Shown: positions 9,179 to 19,948 of the stretch, piece by piece | How positions within the stretch are numbered: position 1 is the first letter of the stretch | Layout of the letters: the number at the start of each line of letters is the position of its first letter | DNA from: Allochromatium tepidum | GTDB lineage: Bacteria > Pseudomonadota > Gammaproteobacteria > Chromatiales > Chromatiaceae | DNA: 64,000 bases | Direction: 5' to 3' | Assembly (NCBI RefSeq): GCF_018409545.1 | Contig: NZ_AP024563.1 | Span: forward strand, 3,144,691 to 3,208,690 | Made by a program: the position numbers and the translations under genes | Notes under the pieces: generated by a model | The model's input: the letters and a program-made list of their open reading frames with translations, nothing else | Databases searched by the model: none | Told to the model about the DNA's origin: nothing

Positions 9179-11098
9179 ATGCCTCTGATTACGCTCCCCG
9201 ATGGCTCCCAGCGCTCCTTCGAGCAGCCCGTCAGCGTCCATGACGTCGCCGCCGCCATCGGCCCAGGTCTGGCCAAGGCCGCGCTCGCCGGTCGCGTCGA
9301 CGGTCGGCTCGTCGATACCTCCCATGTCATCGATCAGGACTCCGAACTCGCCATCGTCACCGGCAAGGACGAGGCGACCGCGCTCGAACTGCTGCGCCAC
9401 GACGCCGCCCATGTGATGGCGCAGGCCGTGCAGGAGCTCTATCCGGGCACCCAGGTCACCATCGGCCCGGCGATCGAAAACGGCTTCTATTACGACTTCG
9501 CCCGCGACGAGCCCTTCACGCCCGCCGATCTGGAGCGCATCGAAGAACGCATGCACGAGATCGTCAAGCGCGATCTGCCCATCGTGCGCGAGGTCATGGA
9601 TCGCGAGGAGGCCAAGCGCGTCTTCGCCGAGCTGGGCGAGCACTACAAGGTCGAGATCATCGACGACATCATCCCGGCGGGCGAAGAGGTTTCCATCTAC
9701 CGCCAGGGCGACTGGTTCGACGTCTGTCGCGGCCCGCATCTGCCGAGCACCGGCAAGCTCGGCAACGGCTTCAAGCTGACGAAGCTCGCCGGCGCCTACT
9801 GGCGCGGCGACTCGCGCAACGCCATGCTGCAACGCATCTACGGCACCGCCTGGCGCGACAAGAAGGAACTCAACGCCTACCTGCATCGCCTGGAAGAGGC
9901 CGAGAAGCGCGATCATCGCAAGCTCGGCAAGCAGCTCGACCTGTTCCACTTCCAGGACGAAGCCCCCGGCATGGCCTTCTGGCACGCCAAGGGCCGCGTG
10001 GTCTATCGGCTCGCCGAGACCTACATGCGCGAGAAGCTCGACGAATACGGCTATCAGGAAGTCGAGACCCCGCAGGTGCTCGACCGCTCGCTGTGGGAGC
10101 GTTCCGGCCACTGGGACAAGTTCGCCGGCGGCATGTTCACGACGCATCTGGATGATCGTGATTTCGCCATCAAGCCGATGAACTGCCCCGGTCACATCCA
10201 GCTCTACAACCAGGGGCTCAAGAGTTATCGCGACCTGCCGCTACGCATCGCCGAGTTCGGCGTGGTGCATCGCAACGAGCCGTCCGGCACCCTGCACGGC
10301 CTGATGCGCGCGCGTCGCTTCACTCAGGACGACGCCCACGTCTTCTGCACCGAGGATCAGCTCCAATCGGAAGTCGCGACCCTGATCGACATGGTGTTCG
10401 AGACCTATCGCGATTTCGGCTTCGACGACATCGAACTGGCCCTGTCGCTGCGTCCCGACCGGCGCGTCGGCGCCGACGAACTCTGGGACAAGGCCGAGGC
10501 GGCGCTCGCTCAGTCGCTCGACGACAAGGGGCTGACCTACCGCATCCAGCCGGGCGAGGGCGCCTTCTATGGCCCCAAGATCGAGTTCACCCTGCGCGAC
10601 AGCATCGGACGCGCCTGGCAGTGCGGTACCATCCAGGTCGATTTCTCGATGCCCGGTCGTCTCGGCGCGCACTACATCGCCGAGGACAACAGCAAGCAGA
10701 CGCCGGTGATGATCCATCGTGCCGTCCTCGGCTCGGTCGAGCGTTTCATCGGCATCCTGATCGAACACTATGCCGGTCTGCTGCCCGTCTGGCTCGCGCC
10801 GGTGCAGGCGGTGGCGCTCAATATCACCGACCGCCAGGCCGAGTATGTCAAGGAGGTCGTTAAGACCTTGCGCGACAAGGGCTTCCGCGCCGAGTTCGAC
10901 TTGAGAAACGAGAAGATCGGCTTTAAAATCCGCGAGCACACCCTGCAGCGGGTTCCCTATCTGCTCGTGGTCGGAGACCGCGAGGTCGAGGCCCGCTCAT
11001 TGTCGGTCCGCAACCGCCAGGGTCAGGATCTCGGCTCCTTCAGTCTCGATGCCTTCATCGAGCGCTTGAGCCAGGACGTCGCGAACCGCATCCATTGA
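9179..11098 (+). CDS. thrS: Threonyl-tRNA synthetase
   Basis: A 639-residue class II synthetase charging tRNA-Thr. Domains in order: TGS (about 1-60), editing domain with HDAAH and [10 protein letters not shown], catalytic core with zinc ligands in MNCPGH and the [20 protein letters not shown] region plus [13 protein letters not shown], and an anticodon-binding domain from about residue 540. Length and motifs match E. coli ThrS. It heads the usual thrS-infC-rpmI-rplT order. Confidence 0.97.
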   Translation: MPLITLPDGSQRSFEQPVSVHDVAAAIGPGLAKAALAGRVDGRLVDTSHVIDQDSELAIVTGKDEATALELLRHDAAHVMAQAVQELYPGTQVTIGPAIENGFYYDFARDEPFTPADLERIEERMHEIVKRDLPIVREVMDREEAKRVFAELGEHYKVEIIDDIIPAGEEVSIYRQGDWFDVCRGPHLPSTGKLGNGFKLTKLAGAYWRGDSRNAMLQRIYGTAWRDKKELNAYLHRLEEAEKRDHRKLGKQLDLFHFQDEAPGMAFWHAKGRVVYRLAETYMREKLDEYGYQEVETPQVLDRSLWERSGHWDKFAGGMFTTHLDDRDFAIKPMNCPGHIQLYNQGLKSYRDLPLRIAEFGVVHRNEPSGTLHGLMRARRFTQDDAHVFCTEDQLQSEVATLIDMVFETYRDFGFDDIELALSLRPDRRVGADELWDKAEAALAQSLDDKGLTYRIQPGEGAFYGPKIEFTLRDSIGRAWQCGTIQVDFSMPGRLGAHYIAEDNSKQTPVMIHRAVLGSVERFIGILIEHYAGLLPVWLAPVQAVALNITDRQAEYVKEVVKTLRDKGFRAEFDLRNEKIGFKIREHTLQRVPYLLVVGDREVEARSLSVRNRQGQDLGSFSLDAFIERLSQDVANRIH

Positions 11099-11176
11099 TG
11101 GACGGTCAGAGGCGAATCGCGCCATCGGCCAATTCGCCCGGGCCGTGTTTATTCGAGTTTTTGGAGGATACCTGCT

Positions 11177-11695
11177 ATCGCTGCGCCAAAGAGAAACCGC
11201 GTCAACAGAGAGATCAACATCCCGGAAGTCCGGCTGATCGGCGCGGATGGAAATCAGGTTGGGGTCGTCAACACCCGTGAGGCCATCGCCATGGCCGAGG
11301 AGGCGGGCTTGGATCTCGTCGAGATCGTGCCGACCTCCGAGCCTCCCGTGTGTCGGTTGATGGATTTCGGTCGGTTTCTCTTCGATCAGAAGAAGAAGAA
11401 GAACGAGGCCAAGAAGAAGCAGAAGCAGGTCCAGATCAAGGAAATCAAGTTTCGCCCAGGGACGGACGAGGGAGACTATCAGGTCAAACTACGCAACCTG
11501 ACCCGTTTCCTCAATGAAGGGGACAAGGCCAAGGTCACCATGCGCTTTCGTGGGCGCGAACATGCCCACCGCGAACTCGGTCTGGAGCTGCTCCGGCGGA
11601 TCGAGAACGACCTGACCGAGGTGAGCATCGTCGAACAGCAGCCGCTCATGGAAGGCCGGCAGATGGTCATGGTGCTCGGTCCCAAGAAGAAATAG
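11177..11695 (+). CDS. infC: Translation initiation factor IF-3 with an AUC start codon
   Basis: 172 residues if translation begins at the ATC at 11177. This gives [21 protein letters not shown], aligning with normal IF-3 N-termini, and a strong ribosome-binding site GGAGG lies at 11163-11167, 9 nt upstream. The first ATG (11291) would remove 38 conserved residues. The C-terminal domain shows [20 protein letters not shown] and [14 protein letters not shown]-3 rejects non-canonical start codons, so such a start lets it repress its own synthesis, as known for E. coli infC (AUU). Confidence 0.93.
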   Translation: MAAPKRNRVNREINIPEVRLIGADGNQVGVVNTREAIAMAEEAGLDLVEIVPTSEPPVCRLMDFGRFLFDQKKKKNEAKKKQKQVQIKEIKFRPGTDEGDYQVKLRNLTRFLNEGDKAKVTMRFRGREHAHRELGLELLRRIENDLTEVSIVEQQPLMEGRQMVMVLGPKKK

Positions 11696-11747
11696 CGACG
11701 CTCCGACACGCGAGCCGTCCTGATCTCCCAGGTCGAATCGAGTCAGT

Positions 11748-11774
11748 CATCGGGCGCCCAGGCGGCGCCCGATG
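11748..11774 (+). promoter_or_regulatory. Strong hairpin between infC and rpmI
   Basis: An 11-bp perfect stem, CATCGGGCGCC (11748-11758) with GGCGCCCGATG (11764-11774), around a 5-nt loop. No T-run follows. In many bacteria L20 autoregulates rpmI-rplT through structure in this interval; this hairpin is a candidate part of such a leader or an RNA-stability element. Confidence 0.45.
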
Positions 11775-11849
11775 CGTTCTCGATTTCGTCGGGTCTCGTG
11801 TTTGGGGTCGCCTCACAATCATCGGCAAATAGCGGAGTCATCCAGTCCC

Positions 11850-12047
11850 ATGCCCAAGATCAAGTCCAATCGAGGAGCCGCGAAGCGCTTCAAGCGCACG
11901 CCCTCCGGTGGTGTCAAGTGCAACGCCTCGCACCGTCGTCACATCCTGACCAAGAAGTCGACCAAGCGGAAGCGTCAACTGCGTGCGCCTCAGCGCATCC
12001 ACAATTCGGATCTGCGTGCCGCGCGCCGCATGATTCCGTACTGCTAG
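11850..12047 (+). CDS. rpmI: 50S ribosomal protein L35
   Basis: 65 residues beginning [20 protein letters not shown] and ending RRMIPYC; the basic composition, the NKGAAKRF-like start and [15 protein letters not shown] are diagnostic for L35. It lies between infC and rplT as usual. A longer upstream frame exists but the ATG at 11850 gives the standard length. Confidence 0.96.
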   Translation: MPKIKSNRGAAKRFKRTPSGGVKCNASHRRHILTKKSTKRKRQLRAPQRIHNSDLRAARRMIPYC

Positions 12048-12080
12048 ATCGCACTGACCCCCCAGACCGGAGAGTAGAGA

Positions 12081-12437
12081 ATGCCAAGAGTCAAACGCGG
12101 CGTCACCGCCCACGCGCGGCACAAGAAGATCCTCGAAGAGGCCAAGGGCTATTATGGCGCCCGAAGCAAAGTCTTCCGGGTCGCCAAGCAAGCGGTCATC
12201 AAGGCCGGCCAGTACGCCTATCGTGACCGTCGTCAGAAAAAGCGCGAATTCCGCGCGCTCTGGATCGCCCGTATCAACGCCGCCGCGCGTGACAACGGTC
12301 TGTCCTACAGCCGTCTGATCGACGGGCTGAAGAAGGCCGGCGTCGAGGTCGACCGCAAGATGCTCGCCGACATCGCCTATCACGACAGCGTCGCCTTCGC
12401 GGCGCTGGCTGAGCAGGCGAAGGCCGCTCTGGCCTGA
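12081..12437 (+). CDS. rplT: 50S ribosomal protein L20
   Basis: 118 residues starting [20 protein letters not shown] and containing [19 protein letters not shown] and [16 protein letters not shown], all typical of L20. It binds 23S rRNA early in 50S assembly and in many bacteria represses its own rpmI-rplT mRNA. 33 nt separate it from rpmI. Confidence 0.97.
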   Translation: MPRVKRGVTAHARHKKILEEAKGYYGARSKVFRVAKQAVIKAGQYAYRDRRQKKREFRALWIARINAAARDNGLSYSRLIDGLKKAGVEVDRKMLADIAYHDSVAFAALAEQAKAALA

Positions 12438-12461
12438 TCCGGCGCCGGCCGCTGTCGACAT

Positions 12462-12491
12462 AGAGGGAAAGGCCCAGGTCTTTCCCTCTTT
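12462..12491 (+). terminator. Intrinsic terminator or pheST attenuator after rplT
   Basis: AGAGGGAAAG (12462-12471) pairs perfectly with CTTTCCCTCT (12480-12489) over an 8-nt loop and runs into a T-rich tail. It lies between rplT and pheS, where E. coli has the pheST attenuator; no Phe-rich leader peptide was identified here. Confidence 0.7.
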
Positions 12492-12498
12492 GCTTTGA

Positions 12499-13602
<1,104 letters not shown>

Positions 13603-13719
13603 GCGTGGCGTGACCGGCGAGCGGATCGAGCCGCGCCTGCGCCGTCCGTCGGGGTCAGACACCAATCATCGTTTCAATTTTACCCGAGGCCCGTCAGGCG
13701 TCGGGATGGGGAAGGGGAC

Positions 13720-16098
13720 ATGCGATTCAGTGAGGCATGGCTGCGCGAATGGGTGAACCCGCCGGTCGATACCCAGCGCCTGGTCGATCAACTCAGCATG
13801 GCGGGGCTGGAGGTCGACGCGGTCGAACCGGCGGCGCCCGTCTTCAGTGGGGTCCGGGTCGGGCATGTACTCAGCGTCGAGCCGCATCCGGACGCCGCCA
13901 AGCTGCGTGTCTGCTCGGTCGATGTCGGCGAGGACGCCCCGCTCCAGATCATCTGCGGCGCGGCCAATGTCGCGGCTGGGATGAAGGTGCCGGTGGCGAC
14001 CATCGGGGCCTGTCTGCCGGGGGATTTCAAGATCAAGCGCGCCAAGCTGCGCGGGGTCGAGTCGTTCGGCATGATCTGCTCGGCCGGCGAGCTGGGTCTG
14101 GCCGAGTCCTCCGACGGCATCCTGCCGCTGCCCGCCGATGCGCCCCTGGGTGAGGATTTCCGCGCCTGGCTGGCGCTCGACGATCAGTGCATCGAGGTCG
14201 ATCCGACGCCGGATCGCGGCGACTGTCTCGGGCTGGCGGGACTGGCGCGCGAGGTCGCGGTCATCAATCGCGTGCCTCTGACGCCGGTGGCCGGCGAGCC
14301 GGTCACGCCGACCATTGATGACCGTTTCCCGGTCCGGTTGCAGGCGCCCGAAGCCTGTCCGCGCTATGTCTGCCGCGTCATCCGTGGCATCGATCCCAGC
14401 GCGACCACGCCGCTGTGGATGCGCGAGCGGCTGCGGCGCGGCGGCATTCGCGCCATCAGCCCGGTGGTCGACGTCACCAACTATGTGCTGCTCGAACTCG
14501 GTCAGCCGATGCACGGCTTCGATCTGGCCAAGCTCACGGGCGAGATCCGGGTGCGGATGGCCGGCGAGGGCGAGACGCTGACGCTGCTCAACGGCGAACA
14601 GGCGACCTTGCGCGCCGACACGCTCGTCATCGCCGATGCCGAACGCCCGGTCGCGCTCGCCGGCATCATGGGCGGCGCCGAGTCGGGCGTCGGTGACGAG
14701 ACGCGCGACATCCTGCTCGAAAGCGCCTTCTTCGCGCCGCCGGCCGTCAGCGGCAAGGCGCGCAGTTACGGGCTGCACACCGATTCCTCGCACCGCTTCG
14801 AGCGTGGCGTCGATCCCGAACTCCAGGTGCGCGCCATCGAGCGTGCCACACGCCTGCTGCTCGACATCGTCGGCGGCGAGCCGGGGCCGGTGTGCGAAGT
14901 CAGCGCCGCCGAGCATCTGCCGCGCCCGACGCCGCTGCATCTGCGTTCCGAGCGGGTGGCGCGGATTCTGGGACTGCAACTGCCCAATGAGACCATCGAG
15001 GACATCCTCGAACGGCTCGGCATGGCCGTCGAGCGATGCGAGGACGGCTGGCAGGTCACGCCGCCGAGTGCGCGCTTCGATCTGGTGCAGGAGGTCGATC
15101 TGATCGCCGACATCGGGCGTATCCACGGCTATGACCTGATCCCGGTCAGTCATGCCGGCTCGGCCTCGGCCACCCAGTCAGACTCCGAGACTCGTTTCGA
15201 ACTCGACCGCGCGCGGCTGGCGCTGGTCGATCGCGGGTTCCAGGAGGTCATCACCTACAGCTTCGTCAGTCCCGAAATGCAGGAGCTGGTCGAGCCGGGT
15301 GTCGAGACGCTCAAGCTGGCCAATCCGATCAGCGCCGAACTCTCGGTCATGCGTACCAGTCTTTGGCCCGGACTGTTGCAAACCGCCGTCTACAACCAGG
15401 CGCGGCAGATGGAGCGCGTGCGCATCTTCGAGAGCGGACTGCGTTTTCGCTTTGGCCCCGAAGGTTTAACCCAGACGCCGGGGATCGCCGGTCTGGCGGT
15501 CGGCGATCGGCTGCCGGAGCAGTGGGGCCAAAAAGGGCAGGGCGTCGATTTCTTCGATCTCAAGGCCGATGTCGAGGCGCTGCTGACCCAGACCGGCGCG
15601 CCCGCGTCCTTCCGTTTCGTGCCTGCCGAACATCCGGCGCTGCATCCGGGGCAGACCGCGCGCATCGAGCGCGACGGTCGGACGGTCGGTTTGATCGGGA
15701 TGCTGCATCCGGCGCTCGCCGCGCGGCTCGACCTGACCGGTGATGTCTTCCTGTTCGAGCTCGATCTGGCCCCGCTGACGCCGGGCGTGCTGCCGCGCTA
15801 CGCCAAGATCTCGCGCTATCCCGGCATCCGGCGCGATCTGGCGATTCTGGTCGACCAAGGGGTCAGCTACGAAGCGGTCGAGCAGTGCATCCGTTCGGTC
15901 GCCTCCGACCTGCTGCGCGACCTGATCCTGTTCGATGTCTACACCGGACGGAACATCGAAACAGGTCGAAAAAGTCTCGCTTTAGGATTGATTTTACAGT
16001 CGTCTTCTCAGACACTTACGGACGAAGTCATAGATGCGACGGTGGGGCGGATCCTGGAGCGCCTGACCTCCGAACTCGATGCACGCTTGAGGGATTGA
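13720..16098 (+). CDS. pheT: Phenylalanyl-tRNA synthetase beta subunit
   Basis: 792 residues, the normal length. N-terminal EMAP-like tRNA-binding domain (GHVLSVEPHPDAAKLRVCSV), B3/B4 editing domain (LGQPMHGFDLAKLTGEIRVR), B5 domain and a C-terminal ferredoxin-like anticodon-binding domain (KISRYPGIRRDLAILVDQGV). Only 6 nt separate its stop from ihfA, the conserved pheST-ihfA operon. Confidence 0.97.
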   Translation: MRFSEAWLREWVNPPVDTQRLVDQLSMAGLEVDAVEPAAPVFSGVRVGHVLSVEPHPDAAKLRVCSVDVGEDAPLQIICGAANVAAGMKVPVATIGACLPGDFKIKRAKLRGVESFGMICSAGELGLAESSDGILPLPADAPLGEDFRAWLALDDQCIEVDPTPDRGDCLGLAGLAREVAVINRVPLTPVAGEPVTPTIDDRFPVRLQAPEACPRYVCRVIRGIDPSATTPLWMRERLRRGGIRAISPVVDVTNYVLLELGQPMHGFDLAKLTGEIRVRMAGEGETLTLLNGEQATLRADTLVIADAERPVALAGIMGGAESGVGDETRDILLESAFFAPPAVSGKARSYGLHTDSSHRFERGVDPELQVRAIERATRLLLDIVGGEPGPVCEVSAAEHLPRPTPLHLRSERVARILGLQLPNETIEDILERLGMAVERCEDGWQVTPPSARFDLVQEVDLIADIGRIHGYDLIPVSHAGSASATQSDSETRFELDRARLALVDRGFQEVITYSFVSPEMQELVEPGVETLKLANPISAELSVMRTSLWPGLLQTAVYNQARQMERVRIFESGLRFRFGPEGLTQTPGIAGLAVGDRLPEQWGQKGQGVDFFDLKADVEALLTQTGAPASFRFVPAEHPALHPGQTARIERDGRTVGLIGMLHPALAARLDLTGDVFLFELDLAPLTPGVLPRYAKISRYPGIRRDLAILVDQGVSYEAVEQCIRSVASDLLRDLILFDVYTGRNIETGRKSLALGLILQSSSQTLTDEVIDATVGRILERLTSELDARLRD

Positions 16099-16104
16099 AC
16101 CGGT

Positions 16105-16404
16105 ATGGCCTTGACCAAAGCCGACATGGCCGAGCATTTGTTCGAAGAGCTTGGTCTGAACAAACGCGAGGCCAAGGACATCGTCGAGATGTTCTTCGAG
16201 GAGATCCGCGCCGCCCTGGAGCGCGGCGAACAGGTCAAGCTGTCCGGGTTCGGCAACTTCGATCTGCGCGAGAAGAAAGAGCGCCCTGGGCGCAATCCCA
16301 AGACCGGCGAGGAGATCCCCATCACCGCCCGGCGTGTCGTGACCTTCCGTCCGGGCCAAAAGCTCAAATTGAGAGTGGAAGCCTATGCGGGAACCGAGCG
16401 ATAG
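16105..16404 (+). CDS. ihfA: Integration host factor alpha subunit
   Basis: 99 residues with the DNABII fold: [20 protein letters not shown], the beta-arm segment [20 protein letters not shown] and [11 protein letters not shown] bends DNA in replication, recombination and transcription, and in some systems assists CRISPR spacer integration at leaders. Second gene after pheT; its end overlaps the MerR-like gene by 20 nt. Confidence 0.97.
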   Translation: MALTKADMAEHLFEELGLNKREAKDIVEMFFEEIRAALERGEQVKLSGFGNFDLREKKERPGRNPKTGEEIPITARRVVTFRPGQKLKLRVEAYAGTER

Positions 16405-16759
16405 CCTGATCGGAGCGAGCGACGGCGACCTGCCGCCGATCCCCGGCAAGCGCTATTTCACCATCGGCGAGGTCAGCGAGCTGTGCGGCGTCAAGCCGCA
16501 TGTACTGCGCTACTGGGAGCAGGAGTTCCCGCAGCTCAAGCCGGTCAAGCGGCGCGGCAATCGCCGGTACTATCAGCGCCATGACGTGCTCATGGTGCGC
16601 CGGATCCGCAATCTGCTCTATGAGCAGGGTTTCACCATCGGCGGTGCCCGTCAGCAGCTCAGCGGCGAGGGCGCCAAGCAGGATCTCAGTCAGACGCATC
16701 AAATTTTGAGGCAGATACGGCTCGAACTCGAAGAGATCCTGCATGTGCTTCGGCGTTGA
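16385..16759 (+). CDS. MerR-family transcriptional regulator
   Basis: 124 residues. The MerR HTH is clear: [20 protein letters not shown] followed by [20 protein letters not shown], then a wing and a short dimerisation helix ([20 protein letters not shown]). There is no C-terminal metal or drug sensor domain. A gene of this type follows ihfA in many gammaproteobacteria. It overlaps ihfA by 20 nt, indicating co-expression. Target genes unknown. Confidence 0.9.
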   Translation: MREPSDSLIGASDGDLPPIPGKRYFTIGEVSELCGVKPHVLRYWEQEFPQLKPVKRRGNRRYYQRHDVLMVRRIRNLLYEQGFTIGGARQQLSGEGAKQDLSQTHQILRQIRLELEEILHVLRR

Positions 16760-16799
16760 CGCCGGCCGTGCGACAGCGTATGATTCCGCTTCTTTCGAG

Positions 16800-16877
<78 letters not shown>

Positions 16878-16894
16878 TTTAAGCTGGAAATTAC

Positions 16895-16927
16895 AAGCGG
16901 TTACGTGACTCACGTTGCCGCTTTTTT
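16895..16927 (+). terminator. Intrinsic terminator of tRNA-Pro
   Basis: AAGCGG (16895-16900) pairs with CCGCTT, enclosing a second stem ACGTG/CACGT, followed by a run of T at 16922-16927. Confidence 0.75.
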
Positions 16928-17043
16928 CTTGTCACGCCGTCAACGCCCATGCACCCGGCAAGCCGGGCGTCCGACAGGGCTCCTGCGCCGTAGTTCGCCC
17001 AAGCCGGCATCCGACACGGCGCGGGCGAGACGGCGGTGCTTCG

Positions 17044-18393
17044 TCATTCCAGTACGGTCGGCGCGACTTCCGCCGCCCCGCACACCTGGCAGTCCATCCC
17101 CATCGACAGCCTTTCCCGCGCCAGGAGTGCGCCGGATTGCAGGTCGAGTTGCAGCAGGTCGCGCACCCCGAGTCCGGCGGTGCGGCGCTGGATCTCGGTG
17201 ACCAGCAGGCCGGCGGTCACGGCGTTGAGGCTCATCACCGCCGGGGCGGCGACATCCGGCACATAGCCCTCGCTCAAGGCACGTGCGGCGACCTCGCCCC
17301 CGGCATAGGCGCGCGCCTCGATGGACGCCTGTCCCGGCGAGAGCCGGCCGCTGCAGATCGGGCAATAGCGCCCGATCTCGGCGCCCGTCACCTCGGCGCG
17401 CAGACCGACGATCGCGCCATCCTCGGCCAGCGTGATGTCGGTTCCGGCCTGGAGATACTCGCGGCCATGCTCCAGCGCCAGTTGCAGCGCCAGGGTGCGG
17501 CTCAGGTCGTTGTCGGTCACCGCCAGGATCAGGTCACAGCGGGCCAGGGCGCGCTGGGCGGCGCTGGAGCGGTAGATGTCGTGGGGGAGGGCGGAGATCT
17601 GCGGCACCAGCCCCAGACTCAGCGACGCCTGACGAATCAGCCGTTTGGCCACGCGCACCTTGAGGCGCCCGAGATCGCGGCGGGTGACGCCCGGCAGACG
17701 GTTGAGGTTGGTCTCCTCGACGGTGTCCGGATCGATCAGCACGAAGCGCCGGAAGCCCGCGCGCGCCAACTGCTCGACGACCAGTAGGCCAAGTCCGCCG
17801 ACCCCGAGTACGCCGACCCGGATCTGATCCGCCGCCGCCCGCAGTCCGGGACCAAAGGCGCGCTGGCGGTCGAGCGCTGCCGACATGCCCTGGGCGGTTT
17901 CCGCCACCATCGGTGCCAGGCCGAGGAATAGCCGTCCCGGTTGCGTTTGACCCCGTGTCCACAGGCGGGCGCGCGGCACACCGCCGGTCGGCCACACCAG
18001 GCTCCAGTAGCTGGGCACGCCCTGTTCGGCCAGCCAGCGCGACAGGCGCGACTCAGCGTCGTCGTCCGTGGTGCTGAACTGGTCGACGCCGGGCGGATGG
18101 CTGTGCAGATGCACCGCCAGCCAACCGTTCTGTGCGACCCGGACCGCCCAGCGGTTGATCCGCGCCGAACTCTCCGGGTTCAGACTGAGCCCGCCCGTCG
18201 AGGTGTGGTCATAGTCCTCCGGTTCGAGGGTGAGCAGCTGCTCCACCAGCGCCGCCGGCGGCGCGCCGCGCTCGGTGCGCAACGGTCGGGCGACGGCAAA
18301 GGCGAAGCGTTCCTGGAAGGGTTCCGGGTGCAGGAGCGCCCGCAGGCGCTCCGAAAGCCCCCAGGGAACCCGCAGTACGGGTTCCGTCTTCAT
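17044..18393 (-). CDS. JAB (JAMM) deubiquitinase-like domain fused to an E1-like ThiF domain
   Basis: 449 residues from ATG 18393. Residues 1-170 are a JAB metalloprotease-like domain with the JAMM signature H97-S-H99-P and S107/D110 in HSHPPGVDQFSTTD. Residues 190-449 are an E1-like adenylating domain: GVLGVGGLGLLVVEQLA (GxGGxG at 197-202), LIDPDTVEETNLNR (D221, N229, R232), and two zinc-type CxxC pairs (C344/C347, C435/C438). The only other Cys is C286, so a thioester-forming Cys is not obvious. The TGATG overlap with the Ubl-E2 gene couples translation. Known bacterial JAB-E1 proteins process and activate ubiquitin-like proteins; targets here are unknown. Confidence 0.82.
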   Translation of the reverse strand: MKTEPVLRVPWGLSERLRALLHPEPFQERFAFAVARPLRTERGAPPAALVEQLLTLEPEDYDHTSTGGLSLNPESSARINRWAVRVAQNGWLAVHLHSHPPGVDQFSTTDDDAESRLSRWLAEQGVPSYWSLVWPTGGVPRARLWTRGQTQPGRLFLGLAPMVAETAQGMSAALDRQRAFGPGLRAAADQIRVGVLGVGGLGLLVVEQLARAGFRRFVLIDPDTVEETNLNRLPGVTRRDLGRLKVRVAKRLIRQASLSLGLVPQISALPHDIYRSSAAQRALARCDLILAVTDNDLSRTLALQLALEHGREYLQAGTDITLAEDGAIVGLRAEVTGAEIGRYCPICSGRLSPGQASIEARAYAGGEVAARALSEGYVPDVAAPAVMSLNAVTAGLLVTEIQRRTAGLGVRDLLQLDLQSGALLARERLSMGMDCQVCGAAEVAPTVLE

Positions 18394-19013
18394 CAGGCCA
18401 CCGCCCGATCCGCGAAGAAGGCCAGGGTCACGGTCAGGTAGCTGACCAGGGTGTGGTGTCCGGGCCGCCAAGTGTCGGCCACACCGCAGTACCAGTGCCA
18501 GCCCTCGCCGGAGAGGTCGGGTGCACCGTGGTAGGCACGGTCGTGGAACAGATGACTGCGGTCCAGCTGTGCACTGGCCGCGCCCGTGGCCAGGTAGAAG
18601 CCGATGGGCGCGGCCAGCGGATAGGTCTTGGGCAGCAGCACCAGGGCATCGGTGCGCACGCCGCCCGGCAGGGTCAGGCCGCGCAGTCGCAGCCGCCAGC
18701 CCTCCGGGCTCGGCTCGGGCTGACCGACGCCGCCGAAGCCGGAGCGGCGCAGGCCCTCCAGCTCGCGGCGCAGGGCCTCGGGCAGCGGTGCGCCGCCCTT
18801 GACCACGCGCGGACCGGCGGAGAAGGTGTCGCCCGGCTTGAGCGACACCTCGGTGTCCTTGACCACCTGCCCGGTGCGCACGCCCTGGTCGATGCCGGAG
18901 CGGTAGAGGCTCTCGTTCGGCCCCAGGCCCAGCAGGCCGGCGAGCTCGTCGCGGCGGATGCGCCCATAGCCGGTGGCGCGCACGAAGCCGAGTTCATCGC
19001 GTTTCAGTGCCAT
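18393..19013 (-). CDS. Ubiquitin-like domain fused to an E2-like (Prok-E2_E) domain
   Basis: 206 residues. Residues 100-200 fit the prokaryotic E2 family E: LVLLPKTYPLAAPIGFYLA, HLFHDRAYHGAPDLSGEGW and HWYCG, with C176 the candidate catalytic Cys, and a hydrophobic tail SYLTVTLAFF. Residues 18-68 (IRRDELAGLLGLGPNESLYR, later VSLKPGDTFSAGP) have the spacing of a multiubiquitin beta-grasp domain, followed by VVKGG, a possible Ubl C-terminus (G73-G74). The beta-grasp call is inference from pattern. It overlaps both neighbours by single-base TGATG junctions. Confidence 0.75.
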   Translation of the reverse strand: MALKRDELGFVRATGYGRIRRDELAGLLGLGPNESLYRSGIDQGVRTGQVVKDTEVSLKPGDTFSAGPRVVKGGAPLPEALRRELEGLRRSGFGGVGQPEPSPEGWRLRLRGLTLPGGVRTDALVLLPKTYPLAAPIGFYLATGAASAQLDRSHLFHDRAYHGAPDLSGEGWHWYCGVADTWRPGHHTLVSYLTVTLAFFADRAVA

Positions 19014-19540
19014 CAGTGGTGTCCTCCGATCTGGTTGAGGGCGTTGTCGAGGTCGATGACCGAGTAGGCGGCGCGGCGCAGGTCGCTGGCGACCATCTGC
19101 GGACGGGCGAGGATCTCGGTGCGGATGCCGGCGTCGCGCAAGGCCCACACCATCGGGGCGAAGTCGCCGTCGGCGGCGGCCAGCACCACGAAGTCGGGCC
19201 GCAGGCGCAGGGCCGACGACAGGGTGGCGATCACCAGCCGCTGGTCGTCGGACTGCTTGAACGCGCCGTCGGGCTGACGCTTGGCGGGGGCGGGGATGAC
19301 GCGCGCGCCGGCCTCCTCCAGCGCATGCTGGATGCGCGTGAAGTTGACCTTGTTGGCGGCGATCGACTCGGGGGTGTCGTCGGCGACGCGCTCGACCAGG
19401 GTCACGAGCGTCTCGATGAGGTCCACGCCGTCGCCGGCGATGAGCTCGCGCATGGCCTGCACCGGGAAGTGCGGGTGCCCGAGTTCGCGGGCGACGATGT
19501 CGCAGGGGGTGAGGTCGATGGCCAGGAGCTTCTTGATCAT
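19013..19540 (-). CDS. NYN/PIN-like domain protein
   Basis: 175 residues. The second half carries the NYN (LabA/DUF88) pattern: QSDDQRLVIATLSSALRLRP, then DFVVLAAADGDFAPMVWALR and DAGIRTEIL, with clustered acidic residues (D in SDD and DGDF) that coordinate metal in PIN-like RNases. The N-terminal AID motif may supply another acid. NYN proteins are RNases or RNA-binding remnants. Its stop overlaps the start of the Ubl-E2 gene, so it belongs to the ubiquitin-like operon. Whether it is a substrate, a toxin or an effector is unknown. Confidence 0.75.
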   Translation of the reverse strand: MIKKLLAIDLTPCDIVARELGHPHFPVQAMRELIAGDGVDLIETLVTLVERVADDTPESIAANKVNFTRIQHALEEAGARVIPAPAKRQPDGAFKQSDDQRLVIATLSSALRLRPDFVVLAAADGDFAPMVWALRDAGIRTEILARPQMVASDLRRAAYSVIDLDNALNQIGGHH

Positions 19541-19629
19541 AGGATGAGTACCGTGTTGAAACAGGATTAGAGGGTTGATGGATGTATCGGATGAGCCTCG
19601 CGCGGCCCATCGACGTGTTGGCTAGAGGG

Positions 19630-19869
19630 TCAGTGCGCCCGCTTGGCGGCGATCAGGCCCTCGCCGAGCTCGCCGAGCCGCCGGAGCTGCGCCCGCAGGT
19701 TGCGGGTGGCGCGGTAGTCGGAGGGGGAGACGGGGACCGGGACGAAGTCCAGGGTCCGCTCGCTGCGCAGGCGCCCGTGACGCCTGCTGCGCTCCCACTT
19801 GAGCCAGGGATACTGCCGCAAGGTCTGCGAGACGACAGCGCGGACATCGGGATTGGTCGAGATCATCAT
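19630..19869 (-). CDS. Small basic protein heading the ubiquitin-like operon
   Basis: 79 residues from ATG 19869, which has GAGGG 8 nt upstream; a 13-residue longer frame exists. The sequence is basic, with KWERSRRHGRLRSERTLDFV and SPSDYRATRNLRAQLRRLGE. I do not recognise the family; the strand-then-RNLRAQLRRL layout faintly recalls small HicA-type RNA-binding folds, which is weak. It lies 89 nt upstream of the NYN gene on the same strand, after two copies of the 51-bp motif. Overlapping frames on both strands are shadows. Confidence 0.5.
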   Translation of the reverse strand: MMISTNPDVRAVVSQTLRQYPWLKWERSRRHGRLRSERTLDFVPVPVSPSDYRATRNLRAQLRRLGELGEGLIAAKRAH

Positions 19870-19948
19870 GTCGAAAGCCCTCGGCGATATTTGTCTGGTG
19901 TGGGACACGCATGACCGCCCGGGCCGCGTCTGGGCGGTCCGGGTTTGG

